Shown here one piece after another: positions 1 to 10,839 of a DNA stretch of 64,000 nt. The position numbers were made by a program, and so were the translations under genes. The stretch comes from Campylorhamphus procurvoides (Eukaryota; Chordata; Aves; Passeriformes; Dendrocolaptidae), in assembly GCA_013396655.1 (NCBI GenBank), contig WBMV01008393.1, positions 124,001 to 188,000 of the forward strand, given 5' to 3'. Position 1 is the first letter of the stretch, and each line of letters opens with the position of its first letter. The notes beneath the pieces were generated by a model. It did no database searches and had not been told where the DNA came from. It saw nothing but the letters and a program-made list of their open reading frames with translations.

Positions 1-858
1 CCATGCCAGCCAAACTTCCCGAGCACGTGCTGGAGGAGCCGTGGCAGGGCTGGCAGATGAGATCACACGAGGCCATCCCAGCTCAGGGTGTTCAGCTGCT
101 GCATTGGCAGCGTCTGCTGCGAGCGGAAGCCACTCCTCACAGCAGCTCTCGGCTCCCTTGCTATCAGGAACACTTAATCTGATTTTCCTCTCATCTAGGC
201 TGCCAGTGTTTCAGGGTAGGGCAAGCTGTCCAGGACAAAAGCATAATCCAGCCTTATAAACGAAGTGTGGCATGAAGGGAGTGATGTCTAGGCAGCCTCT
301 TGGTACTGCTTTATATGGCCATAACAAAGCTTAGCCAAGGAGGACTTGGGATGCTGAAGTCCAGAATGAGAAACAAAAGGTCACATTTTTTCTCTTCTCA
401 ATGAGATTTCCAGGTGGTAGAAGAGGCTCAACTATTTAATTAGATTTGTGTAAGTTTTGTAACAGAATTCGTTCCTGCAAGAAAAGCCAAGGCAAGGGGA
501 TCTGAAATTAGACATATCTCCACACCTCTTCATAATCTGGCTGGGTTTCCCAAAAGCTTGGGAAGAGATCCCAGTGAACTGGGGACAAGTCCTCAAGCCA
601 GACAAAACCAGAGCTCTGGGGTCAAGTTTCAGTTTAAAGTCAGAGCTCATCCCACCTCCAAACTCCAGCAGAAATGCCAGCGTTCTGAACCTTTCCAAAC
701 CAACCCATCACAGCCTGCTGTGGACAATTGTGGTGGGGTTCCTGCCCTAGAAGGTGGCAAAGACTGGTAGTTTTCTCTTTATAATCAGAAAGAAAATGGT
801 CCAGAGAAGAGCAGCCTGTTGGACTAGGACAGACACCTGCAGGAGGCAGCAGAATTTA
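1..858. other. Unique sequence, no gene recognised
   Basis: There is no recognisable exon, RNA gene or repeat. Bases 1-250 have a few CpGs and a short open frame without any known protein similarity. The reading frames are short and overlap on both strands, as expected of noncoding DNA. Confidence 0.5.
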
Positions 859-904
859 GAGGTCCCTTTAAAGTCCTTTTTAAACCCAACCCATTCTGGG
901 ATTT
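859..904 (+). mobile_element. CR1 LINE 3'-tail fragment
   Basis: About 46 bases match the avian CR1 3' end: a GGTCCCTTTAAAGTCC-like segment followed by AACCCAACCCATTCTGGGATT. It resembles the tail of the longer CR1 copy ending at 5037, including the CCCTTTAAAGTCC variant, so both may belong to one subfamily. It is heavily 5'-truncated and has no coding capacity. Confidence 0.75.
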
Positions 905-1580
905 AACAGCAGTTTGCCTGAGAAGACTTTGGCCCAGCATGCCACACAGAACTTGGCAAGACCTGGCCCAACACCTTTTTGTGACTGATTCATTTGACAC
1001 ACCTGACAAGACTATAGCATTTCACCTATTTTGGGTTTTTCAGATGAAACAACAATGCAGAATATGAATAAGGGAAAAACCTGTCCTCCAGTGTCTGCAT
1101 CTGAGCTTCAGGAATGTGCTATTTTTAGATGTCCTCCTGCCACTTGCAGCTTTATAATATAAATGATTGCTCTGGGCATCTTGGAGTAAAACAAATTAAT
1201 TTTGTTAAAGAAAAAAATCCAAAAAAAAGTGTTTTCCAGCGATTTAGTAACAGCATTTGACAGTCAAATAACTCAGGGCTTGAAGTCCCCAAGTGCCCAT
1301 TGACACAGAAGTCAGAGCTGGCTTCCAGTGCATGAGAACTCTGAAAGGCACAGAATAACACCGTAAAAACATGTTTTTTCAAACTAAATAAATGACATCC
1401 TGTAATGCAAAAAACACACACATCTGCCCCATTACTCCCCTCCCTCTCACACTCACTCTCCCTTCCAGCAAATCTATTTATTTCTCCCACTGCTCTCAGG
1501 ATGTTTTGTTTCTTGTTTATCTATAAGCATATCCACTAATAGCTTTGGGAGATCGTGTGATTAGACCTGTGTGGAGGGTT
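905..1580. other. Unique AT-rich sequence
   Basis: No gene or repeat is recognised. A pyrimidine-rich stretch lies at about 1430-1490. Confidence 0.4.
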
Positions 1581-1589
1581 TTTTTCCAG

Positions 1590-1930
1590 CACTGCTTTTT
1601 GTGGAAAAGGAAAAAATTTTTCAGGACTACGACGTACCATAAATGCACGTGGATATTGCTGACTTAGGGGGTTGATATTTTTATTTTCTGCTAAATCCCA
1701 ACCCATCAAATTGCAGATTTCAACAGTTTGAGAAATACAATTCCTATTTCAAAAGACTCCTTCTCTGCAATTTTGCATTAAGTGGCATTAAAATGTTATT
1801 ATTATTGCCACTGTACCAGACACAAAAGGAAATTCACTGCTATTTGTGTGCTTTTAACTTTCATTCTAAATGAAGCACTGCTCAAGTTTTTGGTTTTCTT
1901 TAATAGTCAATATATTTAATTATTTTATAC
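1590..1930. promoter_or_regulatory. Candidate conserved noncoding element (AT-rich)
   Basis: This is an AT-rich, non-repetitive block with no open frame. It contains CCATAAAT, TTGCATTAAG and several ATTA/TAAT cores, resembling developmental enhancers rather than decayed transposons. This is inference from motif density only; an alignment to other bird genomes would be needed to show conservation. Confidence 0.2.
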
Positions 1931-1934
1931 AGGT

Positions 1935-2700
1935 TTTTAATATTGTCATTAGTGCTGCCCAACATCAGCTACAAACCAGAAGCTGAAGGCATTGGCATCA
2001 AATTCTGACTTTGCCAAAAAACAGGTAGAAAAATGAGTATTAATTAAGAACGTGGAGCAACATCTTGTCCTTTGTAAATGATCTGTGCTGACCCAAGCCC
2101 CAGCAAGCTGACAGAAGCCAGGCAGACAGGTGGTCCTGGGAACAAGGGGAAAATTCAGCTGCCAGCATGGACACATAGTCCATGGATTCAGCAGATGGAA
2201 CTGCAGCAGGCAAAGCTCAGCACACTGAGACCAGTATAGGCACTTTAAAGGGACCAGCTCTGCAGTGGGCACCAGGATGGATCTGAGCCAGCAGCATCCT
2301 CTTCTCACATACAGGGCAAATTATTTATTCAAAAAAACATGGACAGCAGATCAAGGAAGATCATTATCCACCTCTGCTCAGTGCTGGTGATACCACAGCA
2401 GAATAGAGGCCCCAGTTTTTGGGTGAAGCCACCCAACACCCTCCTAATTTTATGATCCCTTCATGTGGCCAAGCACTGACCATCACAGACACACAGAGCT
2501 CAGCAAACAGGGGCACAACGCAGGGACCAAGGCCAGGCTCCAAATGTGGAAAAAGGGGAGGAGGAAGAGGAAAAAAAAATGGCAAAGAATGTACCATTGC
2601 AAAGGCTGTTTCAATTAGCACGGGTGAGCAGTGACTGCACGACACGCACGGAGCACATGGGCTCTGCACGCAGCGGGATCGTGGCACAGGAGGGAAGAGC
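1935..2700. other. Unique sequence, no gene recognised
   Basis: No gene is recognised. There is a purine-rich tract at about 2545-2590. The short frames here have no known family similarity. Confidence 0.4.
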
Positions 2701-2701
2701 A

Positions 2702-2756
2702 GCCAGCACGGCAAAGGGGCTTTGCCAGCACGGCAAAAGGTGTTTGCCAGCAGGGC
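2702..2756. repeat. 22-bp minisatellite, about 2.5 copies
   Basis: Two consecutive 22-base units (2702-2723 and 2724-2745) share GCCAGCACGGCAAA and end in TTT. A third, partial unit (GCCAGCAGGGC) follows. The units differ at about three positions. No function is evident. Confidence 0.8.
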
Positions 2757-4780
2757 AGGTCACCTGAGCTGAGCTGGGGACAGGCAGCACGTCTCAGTGG
2801 TGGGCAGGACACCGACCGTGACCCCTCGCACGCCGGAGCTGTCTCTGCTCTCCTGGGCTCCACCACCCGCACGTGGCCCTGCACATCCCACTCTGCCAGC
2901 TGCAGCAAAGGACGTGCAGTAGTTCCTGTTTTGGATTTTACTGGGTCTCTGTCTTGCCCCTTTCTAGAAGAATCAGGAATTTCTGAAGCCAAAGCATCTG
3001 AGGGCAGCGCCCCTTTATTGCTTCTATATTTGTGGAGTAACCCCCAATCAATACAAATTTTCCTGATTTAAAATGCCAGCAGATCGGGGTATTGTTTTCA
3101 GATCTTCCAAAGAATCTGTTGCCAGGTGGAAAAAAAAAAAGAAGATAAAGCCAGACACAATAGAGAAAACCCATGAATTCTTCTTATTTTTTTCCACTCC
3201 AGATTGGGAAACTCCAACCCTATCTCCAGCTGGCAGAGAAAGAGACAAATACATGTGTATTTTATCAGAGGTGTCTGTTTTCCCTTGGCTTTCAAAACAT
3301 CATCTAAACAACACACCCCTCAAAATTGAAACCCTCCAGTTCTACATGTCTTTGATGCAACTATCCCTTCTGGCCTTAGAAATCTGTGGATTGCTACCTC
3401 TTACTCAGCTCTGCTCCTGCATCCATATATCCACATATATAGCTATATACAGATGTTATCTAGCTGTCACATACACTAAGTGGCCAAACACACATGATAT
3501 TCTTTCTTCTCTTTTTCACTGGCAAAGAGATAACAGGTAGGCAGACAGATGAACACATGTAGAACATTAGCTCTGGGTCCCTCTAAGCTTATCTTATCAG
3601 TTTGGTCTAAATCCTGACTCGGAGCCTTTTTGCTCTGAACTGTGAGCGAGCCGAAGCTTTAATTTGGAAAATGTGGCATTGGGAAGAGAACCCTGACATG
3701 TGGCTTAAGAGCTCAAGAGCTGCACTATCAGCTCTGAAACCACAGCCCAAAGGAACCACGAAGCCGCCTGTCCCCCGAAATTTAAGGGAGAAATAAAAGG
3801 GTTGAAAGGGAAAGAAACAGCTTGGGATAAAATGGGAAGTTTTAGATCTCGCAGGAGGAATGCTGCCGAAAATGAGAACCATTTGAAAGCTCTGGGGGTT
3901 ATAAAGTGGAATTCCCACTCATACAGTACACAAGAGTTATTAAGTGTGTATATGAGACTCCTGTTTTACTTCATGTACATGATTATTTTATACAGGGAAG
4001 TTTGGAAAGAATTATAGACTGAGCCTGAGGCCAAGCCAAGAAGCAAGATGAGCAGCAGCAGCAGCTAAAGGAGAAAGGTTGAGCTGGCAGTGGGGAAGCA
4101 GCCGGCCAGACAAGGGTTATTTATAGTGCCTGGAGCATGGGAATGTTAATTGAAATCAATCAGTGGCCATGAGGACACCAAGTTGGAGTGTCAAGCTAGA
4201 GCAATTAAAAAGCCCATCTCAGGGGATGAGCATGTCCTGGCTTTTTTTTTTTTTCCATGGGATGGAGATTAAATAGCCATTCAGATGTGAGTGAGGAGGA
4301 CACAGGAGGGTTGCACAGCCCATCTCAGCCAGGGATCAAATCAAACCCTACTACTGTTTAAAATCACCCACCGGCAGCACAAACAACTGTGCCTTCCCTT
4401 GTCAGGTGTTTCTGACAGGGAAATGGGGGCTAGAGGACTCTGAGAGCTTTGCAGCATACAGGAAAATGGTCAATTTACCAAGAAAAGGGGGAAAAAAGTT
4501 ACTTTATGTTGTATTTAAGCCCCATCCCCTCCCCTGTTTGGCAACACTGACATTTGGCAGCTCTGACATCTGACCTAGGGCAGACAAAGGACAGCCAAGC
4601 ATTTAAGGCATCCGTTCGTCTGCTGCTGTTGTAACTGAATTGTGTCAGAATTCAGAAAAACTTGATTAAAATAAAAAGTAGGGACACTGGAGTGCCCTGC
4701 ATTGGGCAAAGAAGAACAATATTTGGCCACTGGGGCAAAGGACCTTAAACTGAAAGTATCAAGGACAGAGTTTGCACGTG
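2757..4780. other. Unique sequence with simple runs
   Basis: No gene is recognised. An A-run of 11 lies at 3130-3140, an alternating CATATAT-like stretch at about 3422-3450, and a T-run of 13 at 4242-4254. A frame of about 155 codons at 3073-3540 spans the A-run and low-complexity sequence and shows no protein family. Confidence 0.4.
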
Positions 4781-5037
4781 GGCTTCCCATTGCCAGAGGG
4801 CAGAGTTAGATGGGATACTGGGAAGGAATTCTTCCCTGTGAGGGTGGGCAGGCCCTGGCACAGGTTGGGCAGAGAAGCTGTGGCTGCCCCTGGATCCCTG
4901 GAAGCGTCCAAGGCCAGGCTGGATGGGGCTTGGAGCAACCTGGGCTGGTGGAAGTTCCAACACCCCTGCCCATGTCAGGGGTGTTGGAACTCGAGGCCCC
5001 TTTAAAGTCCCTTCCAACCCAACCCATTCTGTGATGA
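4781..5037 (+). mobile_element. CR1 LINE 3'-UTR fragment
   Basis: About 257 bases align by eye with the CR1 copy at 62341-62592. Shared landmarks in order are CTTCCCATTGCCAGAGGG, GATGGGATACTGGGA, CTGTGAGGGTGGGCAGG, AGAAGCTGTGGCTGCCCC, CTTGGAGCAACCTGGGCT and the tail CCAACCCATTCTGTGAT. It lacks coding sequence. It is unusual in that the segment normally reading CCCTGCCCATGGCAGGG-like has become a perfect 15-bp inverted repeat (4954-4990). Confidence 0.9.
4954..4990. repeat. Perfect 15-bp inverted repeat (hairpin) inside CR1
   Basis: The arms GTTCCAACACCCCTG (4954-4968) and CAGGGGTGTTGGAAC (4976-4990) are exact reverse complements around the 7-base loop CCCATGT. The equivalent part of the CR1 copy near 62510-62550 forms only an imperfect, shorter stem. 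Confidence 0.9.
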
Positions 5038-5124
5038 AGTGGCTGAACTGGGCTGGGTGGTACCTCACCTTTTGCCAGATGCCAGGCAGAGGAAGACAAG
5101 AGGTAAATTTAATACTTTAAGCAC

Positions 5125-5420
5125 CAATCCCATCATATCTTGGCTAAACCCGGTGTCAAAACTGGCTTTGGCAGCAAACTGCTGTGACACGAGTGCAAGT
5201 GAAAAAGGAATCGAAGCATATTTTAATTGCACAGTTTCAATTGTTGACAGAACGCTTCCCGTGTGTGCGCCTCTGCGAGCTCTCCGATAAGGCCCATGTG
5301 TGCTTTCTGTCCCTTTATTTATCAGGGAGATAAGCCCTTGACTGACGAGGTTACACATATTGGGAAATCCACAAACCGTATTTTAAGTGCTGCTGGAAGA
5401 GGGAGGATGGAGGTTTGGCA
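5125..5420. promoter_or_regulatory. Candidate regulatory element with three GATA motifs
   Basis: This is non-repetitive sequence with scattered CpGs. Three GATA motifs lie within 50 bases: CGATAAGG (GATAA at 5286-5290), TTATCA (5319-5324) and AGATAAG (5328-5334). The last two face each other as TTATCAGGGAGATAAG. Paired GATA sites are known enhancer components; activity here is inferred. Confidence 0.3.
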
Positions 5421-5994
5421 AAGCCGCGGGTTGTTTGGAAAGAGCAGAGTAAACTATTTCCCTCCTTGGAGGACCTGGCAAATGGACTGGAGGAGTCCAG
5501 AGGGAGGATCTCCTCAACACCAAGTTCACTCTGTGCCTTACAGGAAAAGCTCCCCACACTTCAGCTGAGTTCAATTCATCAGTTCTCCAGTTACGCTAAA
5601 GAAGTCCTTCAGTTGTAAAGCCACCAGAAAAAAAAAAAAGCCCCCAAATTGACATATTTTGCTTCTCCCTCCCTCCTCTCTTGTATTTGTATAATTCTGT
5701 AATGGCCAAAACCACATTTTTCAACCCTAGAAAGGGTTGAAAAGGAATGAAATTAAAAGCACAAGGGCTGCAGCTCCATTTCCTACACGAACACGACTGC
5801 TTTTGAACCAGGACCTTTCAAAGACAGGGGAGCTTCTTTCAGAGCCTGCCTCTCCCTCCTGCCTTCCCCGACCCCATACTAGGAACACAAGCGGCCCAGA
5901 ATTGCCTGGAACACACAAACACTGGCCATGACAATCACCTCTGGATCATCTCTCCAGCACAGCTGGATCCCTGCGTGCCAGACCCCGGCGCTGG
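5421..5994. other. Unique sequence with small hairpin
   Basis: No gene is recognised. An A-run of 12 lies at 5628-5639, a pyrimidine-rich tract at about 5660-5690, and the perfect inverted repeat at 5718-5743 (separate entry). Confidence 0.4.
5718..5743. repeat. 11-bp perfect inverted repeat
   Basis: TTTTCAACCCT (5718-5728) pairs exactly with AGGGTTGAAAA (5733-5743) around the 4-base loop AGAA. No T-run or gene end accompanies it. Confidence 0.8.
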
Positions 5995-6265
5995 CCAGCA
6001 CTTTGTACATAATTAACCCCCCTGATGTTGCAACTTCAAGGGAGTTCAGTGCGGCTGCTGGCAGTAAAACACCCACAATCTGCTGACACCGACAAATTAA
6101 AAGAAAGCGCCGGGATTTTGGGTTCGGCAACAAAGGGTGATTCTTTCCTTCCGCCCACGCTGTGGAATTCGGATGATGCTGTTGACTCAGTTGTGTGGCT
6201 CCTGCTCGGCCGAGGAGGCTCGCACAGGGAATGGTCACCCAGGTGTCTGTCCTGACCAAGCAGGT
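5995..6265. promoter_or_regulatory. Candidate noncoding element with AP-1-like core
   Basis: This is a mixed-composition, non-repetitive block with more CpGs than its surroundings. It carries TTGACTCAG (AP-1-like core) near 6181-6190 and an AATTAAC stretch near 6010. Enhancer status is inference only. Confidence 0.2.
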
Positions 6266-6269
6266 GCAC

Positions 6270-7740
6270 CGAGCACTTAACGGAGCAACAACAGTGAGAG
6301 GTCCAAAGTTGGGGCTCAGGTTCTCAGCTGTCTGCTAGAAAAGTGCCTTAATATAGATTATTATTTAATTGGTTTTAAATACTCAGCAGCAACTTGGCTT
6401 CGCTCGTGCCAGGATTCCAAGGACTGAGTCAGCGAGGGGGTTTGTGGCAACAAGAGTAACTCGTGTGTCAGAGCGAGTCCTGCTCGACAGAGCCTCACGG
6501 AAGGTCTGTTTGCAGCAGATAAATGCACACATGTATGTACATGCGTGTGAGGACAAAAGAAAACCTCCTTGACAGAGGTTTCTCTAATTAAATTGGGGTT
6601 TGTTTCACCATGGCACCCCACCTGTAACCCTTGGCCACCCAAGTTGTAAAGCTCTTCCGTTGACTTTAGGCGTTTCCATTCGTGTTTTTCATAAGCAGAC
6701 TAAATTACAGAGGCATTTTCGTATGGAATCTTTCATTTGAAGAGATTTCCAGCACTGCAGGGACAGTGGAGTTTGGTGGCTGTGAACAGAACATGTGATT
6801 TTGAGGGCATATAAAACAAGCAGAGTGTTGCTCTGTACCTCTAACTGGGGGCAATTGAGACTTAGGGGAGAAAAGCAAAACATTGCAAGAGAAATGCAGA
6901 AAACAGCATGGCACGCTGGGAATAGTCACATTGCAATGGAGTTAATTACAGGCCAATTTGCTTTTCCAGTTCTTGGGATCATATTTATTTGATATCCAAG
7001 ACCAAGGAGCTGGCATGGATGCAGAGGAGCAGCACTGCCTCTGTGTTATCTCCTCATGAGCGTCCTGAGGCATCACTGTGGCATCACCTAACAGCAGCAC
7101 GTTCAGCTTTTCTCCATGGTGCTATGAGACAACAAAAAGGACAAGCCAAAATCTCTCATCAGGGGTTTCTGGGGTTATCTGATTAAAATTCGACTACCAA
7201 ATGAGAGACTTTGCCCTGGCCTTTCTGATACTCCTCGAGCCCTAGGGTAGGAGTTGAATTAAGGTCACCCCACAGTACATGTCCTTGCATGTCCTCTTTT
7301 GGCCAGAGATTTAAAACAATCTCAGCAAATAAAGAGGTACCTGGATATTGGTTTGGGCAGCAGCTCTAACTGGACACCCAGCTGGCAATCCCACAGTGCC
7401 ATCAGGCAGATCCAGCCTTTGGCACATGCCAGACCCAGAGCACACGTGCTGTGGTGCCAACCCACTCCTGCATCCAGGGCTGATTAGCTGGATTTATTAT
7501 CCACACACCCCTCTACATCTGCCCGTGTAATTGTGTCAGGAAAGCCAGGCAGACAGACACCAGCACTGGGATTTATCACTGCTGTTCTCAGTGACTTGGT
7601 GCACATGGATGGGGATATTTCAGGAAATTCTGACACAGAAATTCACCTGCTGGCACCTCTTTTCCAAAACTCACTTTCAGGGAAGGACAGGCCTCCCAAA
7701 CAAGCATACAGACACCTACGCACCCACACCTGATTGCACA
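6270..7740. other. Unique sequence, no gene recognised
   Basis: No repeat or exon is recognised. The short open frames overlap on both strands and have no similarity I know. Confidence 0.4.
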
Positions 7741-7744
7741 AGCT

Positions 7745-7845
7745 GAACTCTGCGCTATGATATCAAAGCTTTGTGTATTTTTCAGGAATGATGTATAAAC
7801 ATTTCCAGCAAAATAGCCTTCATTGTTGTTTACCAGGTGATGCCT
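7745..7845. promoter_or_regulatory. TCF/LEF and forkhead motif cluster
   Basis: ATCAAAG (7762-7768) is followed directly by CTTTGTG (7769-7775), giving two oppositely oriented TCF/LEF-type cores. TAAACA (7796-7801) and TGTTTAC (7827-7833) are forkhead-type cores. The spacing is compatible with a small enhancer; function is inferred. Confidence 0.25.
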
Positions 7846-8839
7846 CCTTTCTTGCTTGGGCTTCTGAGAAAATTACATTTTAAGAGAAGGAGAACTTAAC
7901 TGACACACTGTAGCCTCACTCCTTTGCCCATGCAACCCTCCAGCTCAGGATTCAGCATCTCTAACTGCTGGGAAACGTTACAAGTCCTTGTAAAAAATCA
8001 CAGGCTCAGAGAAAGGTGCCAGAGGCAATTGTTATGCCTCTGTTTATGAGATGTGCTAGTTCTGGGATGTCCTTCCCCTACCTTGGCACTAAAATAGGTC
8101 CTTTCAAAGCCTTTTTGAACTACAGCAGTGATCTGCTGCCATGTTCCTTCAGATGCTTGGCTGTTACCTATGCTGGGTTATGTCACTAGGAAATCCCAAC
8201 AGCCTTTGTGCCAGTGCAGCAGCCTCTGCATGGACAGGCTGGTGTCCCCTTACCCACACAACTGTGCTCAGGCCAAGGGGAAGGCTGGGCTCCAGGTTCT
8301 TCCCATTGCTGGAGTGCCCCAAAGCTCATGACTCCTCTGTTTCAGAGAGCAGCCCACGCTCATAGCACAGCGAGCTTGATCTGAGCTTAGGTTTGGGTCA
8401 GCACAGCCATAAATTCCAGGTATATCCTAAGAGCAACTGGACAGATTTAATTCTGTGAGACACTAAATTATTCAAATTTTGTTCAAAGACATTATTTGAT
8501 GCAGGTGAAGGGACTGAACACAGGCAGATCCTTGCCCACCCTCACAGTTGCCCATCACCTGATGTGCAGGGCCACGCTTACATGGGTGAGCCCTCCACTT
8601 CAAATCCATACTAAGGAGCACCTTGAAAACCAAATCCAAAAATCCCCTCTTGGTACCACCACCTGCCCTGGCACAGACCCCTGTGCCCAACTGCATCCAC
8701 CTGAGCAAGGCACAGCACCTGCTGTCAGTGACACACAGCCCTCGGGCCATGGATCCTGGAGTAGAGTAACCAGTGCCATGACTGGAGGGAAAAGGCTCCC
8801 AACAGCACAAGCACCGTAACCCAATACCCACAGTGGCAG

Positions 8840-8878
8840 CCTGCCTGCATTCCCTGCCTGAATCCCCTGCCTGCATTC
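8840..8878. repeat. 13-bp tandem repeat, 3 copies
   Basis: CCTGCCTGCATTC (8840-8852), CCTGCCTGAATCC (8853-8865) and CCTGCCTGCATTC (8866-8878) are contiguous. The outer units are identical; the middle unit differs at two positions. Confidence 0.9.
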
Positions 8879-9875
8879 ATTCCATGCCTCTCTCCCCATT
8901 TGCCAGCCAAAAACAGCAGGATCTGGCTCGTAAGCACCGAGGACCACAGAGGAGCTGTGCCAAAGAAACTCCTCTGCCTGTGTAAGATACTAAACAAAGG
9001 GCCATCAACCCTCCAGAGAGAGGTGTGGTGGAAGCAGCATCAGGAATGGCAGGCTCCCACTTCTGGATTTGCTCCTCTGGCTTGGGAAGGTCTGGAAGGG
9101 CAAACAGCAGCTGCTGACAGATTCAGCTCACTCCCATGAGGTTACACAATGAGTTGGGAGGCTTTGGAAACTGGCAGGAGAAGGTTAATGGACTGTAGGA
9201 ATGCAAGCCTTTCCTTAGGAAACTCCATGCCTTCAGCATGGATGGAGTGGAAGCCGATAGTGCCATAAACTTGTTCCTGCAGGAACAGTAGGGCAATCCA
9301 AGCCTCAAAGCAATGAAATCCTCAGGAAAAGCACCAAGACTTACTGCAGGATTAGGTTTACTATTTGCCAAGCTATGGGTCTCTGGTCATTCCCAGCCTA
9401 GGGTTCCCTGTGGTTGTCAGCCTGACCAACATCCATCCAGCCTGGCACTCCTTAGTCTGGAACTGAGGATCCAAGTCCCTTTGCTGAGGAACACACACCA
9501 AAACATCTCAAAAACCCAAACCCATAATCACCTTGGGTCTATTCTGCCCCAAGCCATGCCTAGCAATGTCCAAGACATTTTCCAACGTTCACAGAGGTAT
9601 CTTAGGACTGACCTAGAAGGTAAATTGGTTTAAGAATGTGCTGCATGACAGCCAGCCTCATGAGCACACCATAAATATTCCACAGGGAGTAAGAAAAGCT
9701 TCCCTATGGTCCAGGGCTGCTCCTCCAGTAGAGACAGCAGGGTCCAACCCCAAAACAGCAGTGAAGGTTGTTTATGGAGTTACTGTCCTCACAGGCAGTG
9801 GAGAACCAGCACAAAGCTCCACATCAGCAGCAGAGGATACACACCACACCTGCCTACCGAGATCCCCAGTGGGTA

Positions 9876-9898
9876 TTTGAAGGGTTTAACCCTTCAAA
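9876..9898. repeat. 11-bp perfect inverted repeat
   Basis: TTTGAAGGGTT and AACCCTTCAAA are exact reverse complements separated by a single T. The core GGGTTTAACCCTT recurs at about 38456-38468. Confidence 0.85.
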
Positions 9899-10559
9899 CC
9901 AGTCCTGGGTTAAGGCTCAGAGAAAGACAAAGCAAAGATATACAACAGAAGGGCAGGAAAGAGCAGCCAAAGTGAGGGGAGCTGCTAGGACAAGGCTGGG
10001 GAATCACCACCCACTGATGTAAGGGTCACTCTGAGGACAGGATTAGGCAGGGGGATACTTGAGTTCATTCCTTCACAGAGTTTTTAAATTTCTGACTTTT
10101 GCTGAGGTTTATCTCCCTCCTGAAGTGAAAGGAGGATGCACAAGCAGCATTCCAAGCTTGAACTACAGCACAGAACCCACCAGCATGAGGAGATCCTCAC
10201 CTAGTGAAGAGCTTTACGTCCCCAGTCCCCAAAGTGCAACCCAGCAAAACACTGCAAACCATTCCCAGGGAAGAGGTGAAAGGCCAAGTAGCCCTTTGCC
10301 TTGGTCGAGGGACATCCCTGGACCTCTCACAACTACCAGAACATGCCACAGGACTAATTGGGGAGTTTTACTTCATTCCAGAGGAGGTTTTAGCTCAATA
10401 AGGATTTAAGTCAAAGTAGTAGAAAGGCTCCCAGTTCGTGCCCAAGGACTGCACTGGGACTGCCAGTGGTGGGTGGAGGTAGCAGAGCCAAGAACCATCT
10501 CTGCCCTAACCTTGTGCTCTCACCAGCATTTCCCACTGGGGTTCCCATGTCAGGAAGCA

Positions 10560-10830
10560 GCTGAGTGACCCCTTTTGAGGGATAAATCCCTGAATTTTAT
10601 GCCTGAAGGACAATTTCTTTCTCTCCCCCTGCAGTTCCCTCCCACTTCCTCCCTCCTCCCTGAAAGAAAGATAAACGACTTTGCTGGAGGAAAGGGTGAA
10701 ATTTCATCCCGGATCAAAACCCATGAGCAGAATACCCATGTGACGGTTCGCAGAATGTGTTTTGCATGCAAATATCATACATGCAAAGTGAAAATGAGTC
10801 ATTTCACAGTAGCTCTGGCTCTAGGCACCG
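10560..10830. promoter_or_regulatory. Candidate enhancer: octamer palindrome plus AP-1 core
   Basis: TTTGCATGCAAA (10761-10772) is a perfect 12-bp palindrome that includes ATGCAAAT (10766-10773), the POU/octamer motif. A further ATGCAAA lies at 10781-10787. TGAGTCA, an exact AP-1 core, lies at 10795-10801. The block is non-repetitive and has no coding frame of note. POU dimers bind such palindromes in known systems; binding here is inferred. Confidence 0.3.
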
Positions 10831-10839
10831 AGTGACTTC

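Larger units (their letters stand above)
7850..10555. other. Unique sequence with minor repeats
   Basis: No gene is recognised. It holds a 13-bp triplicate at 8840-8878 and a small palindrome at 9876-9898 (separate entries). The frames at 8472-8947, 9313-9633 and 10059-10409 are up to about 135 codons and show no domain, signal peptide or known family. Confidence 0.4.

Noticed and set aside
3073..3540. 155-codon plus-strand frame
   Set aside because: It includes a poly-lysine stretch from an A-run and low-complexity AT repeats; no family similarity.
5718..5743. Transcription terminator hairpin
   Set aside because: Intrinsic terminators are bacterial; this is vertebrate-type DNA with no gene ending here.
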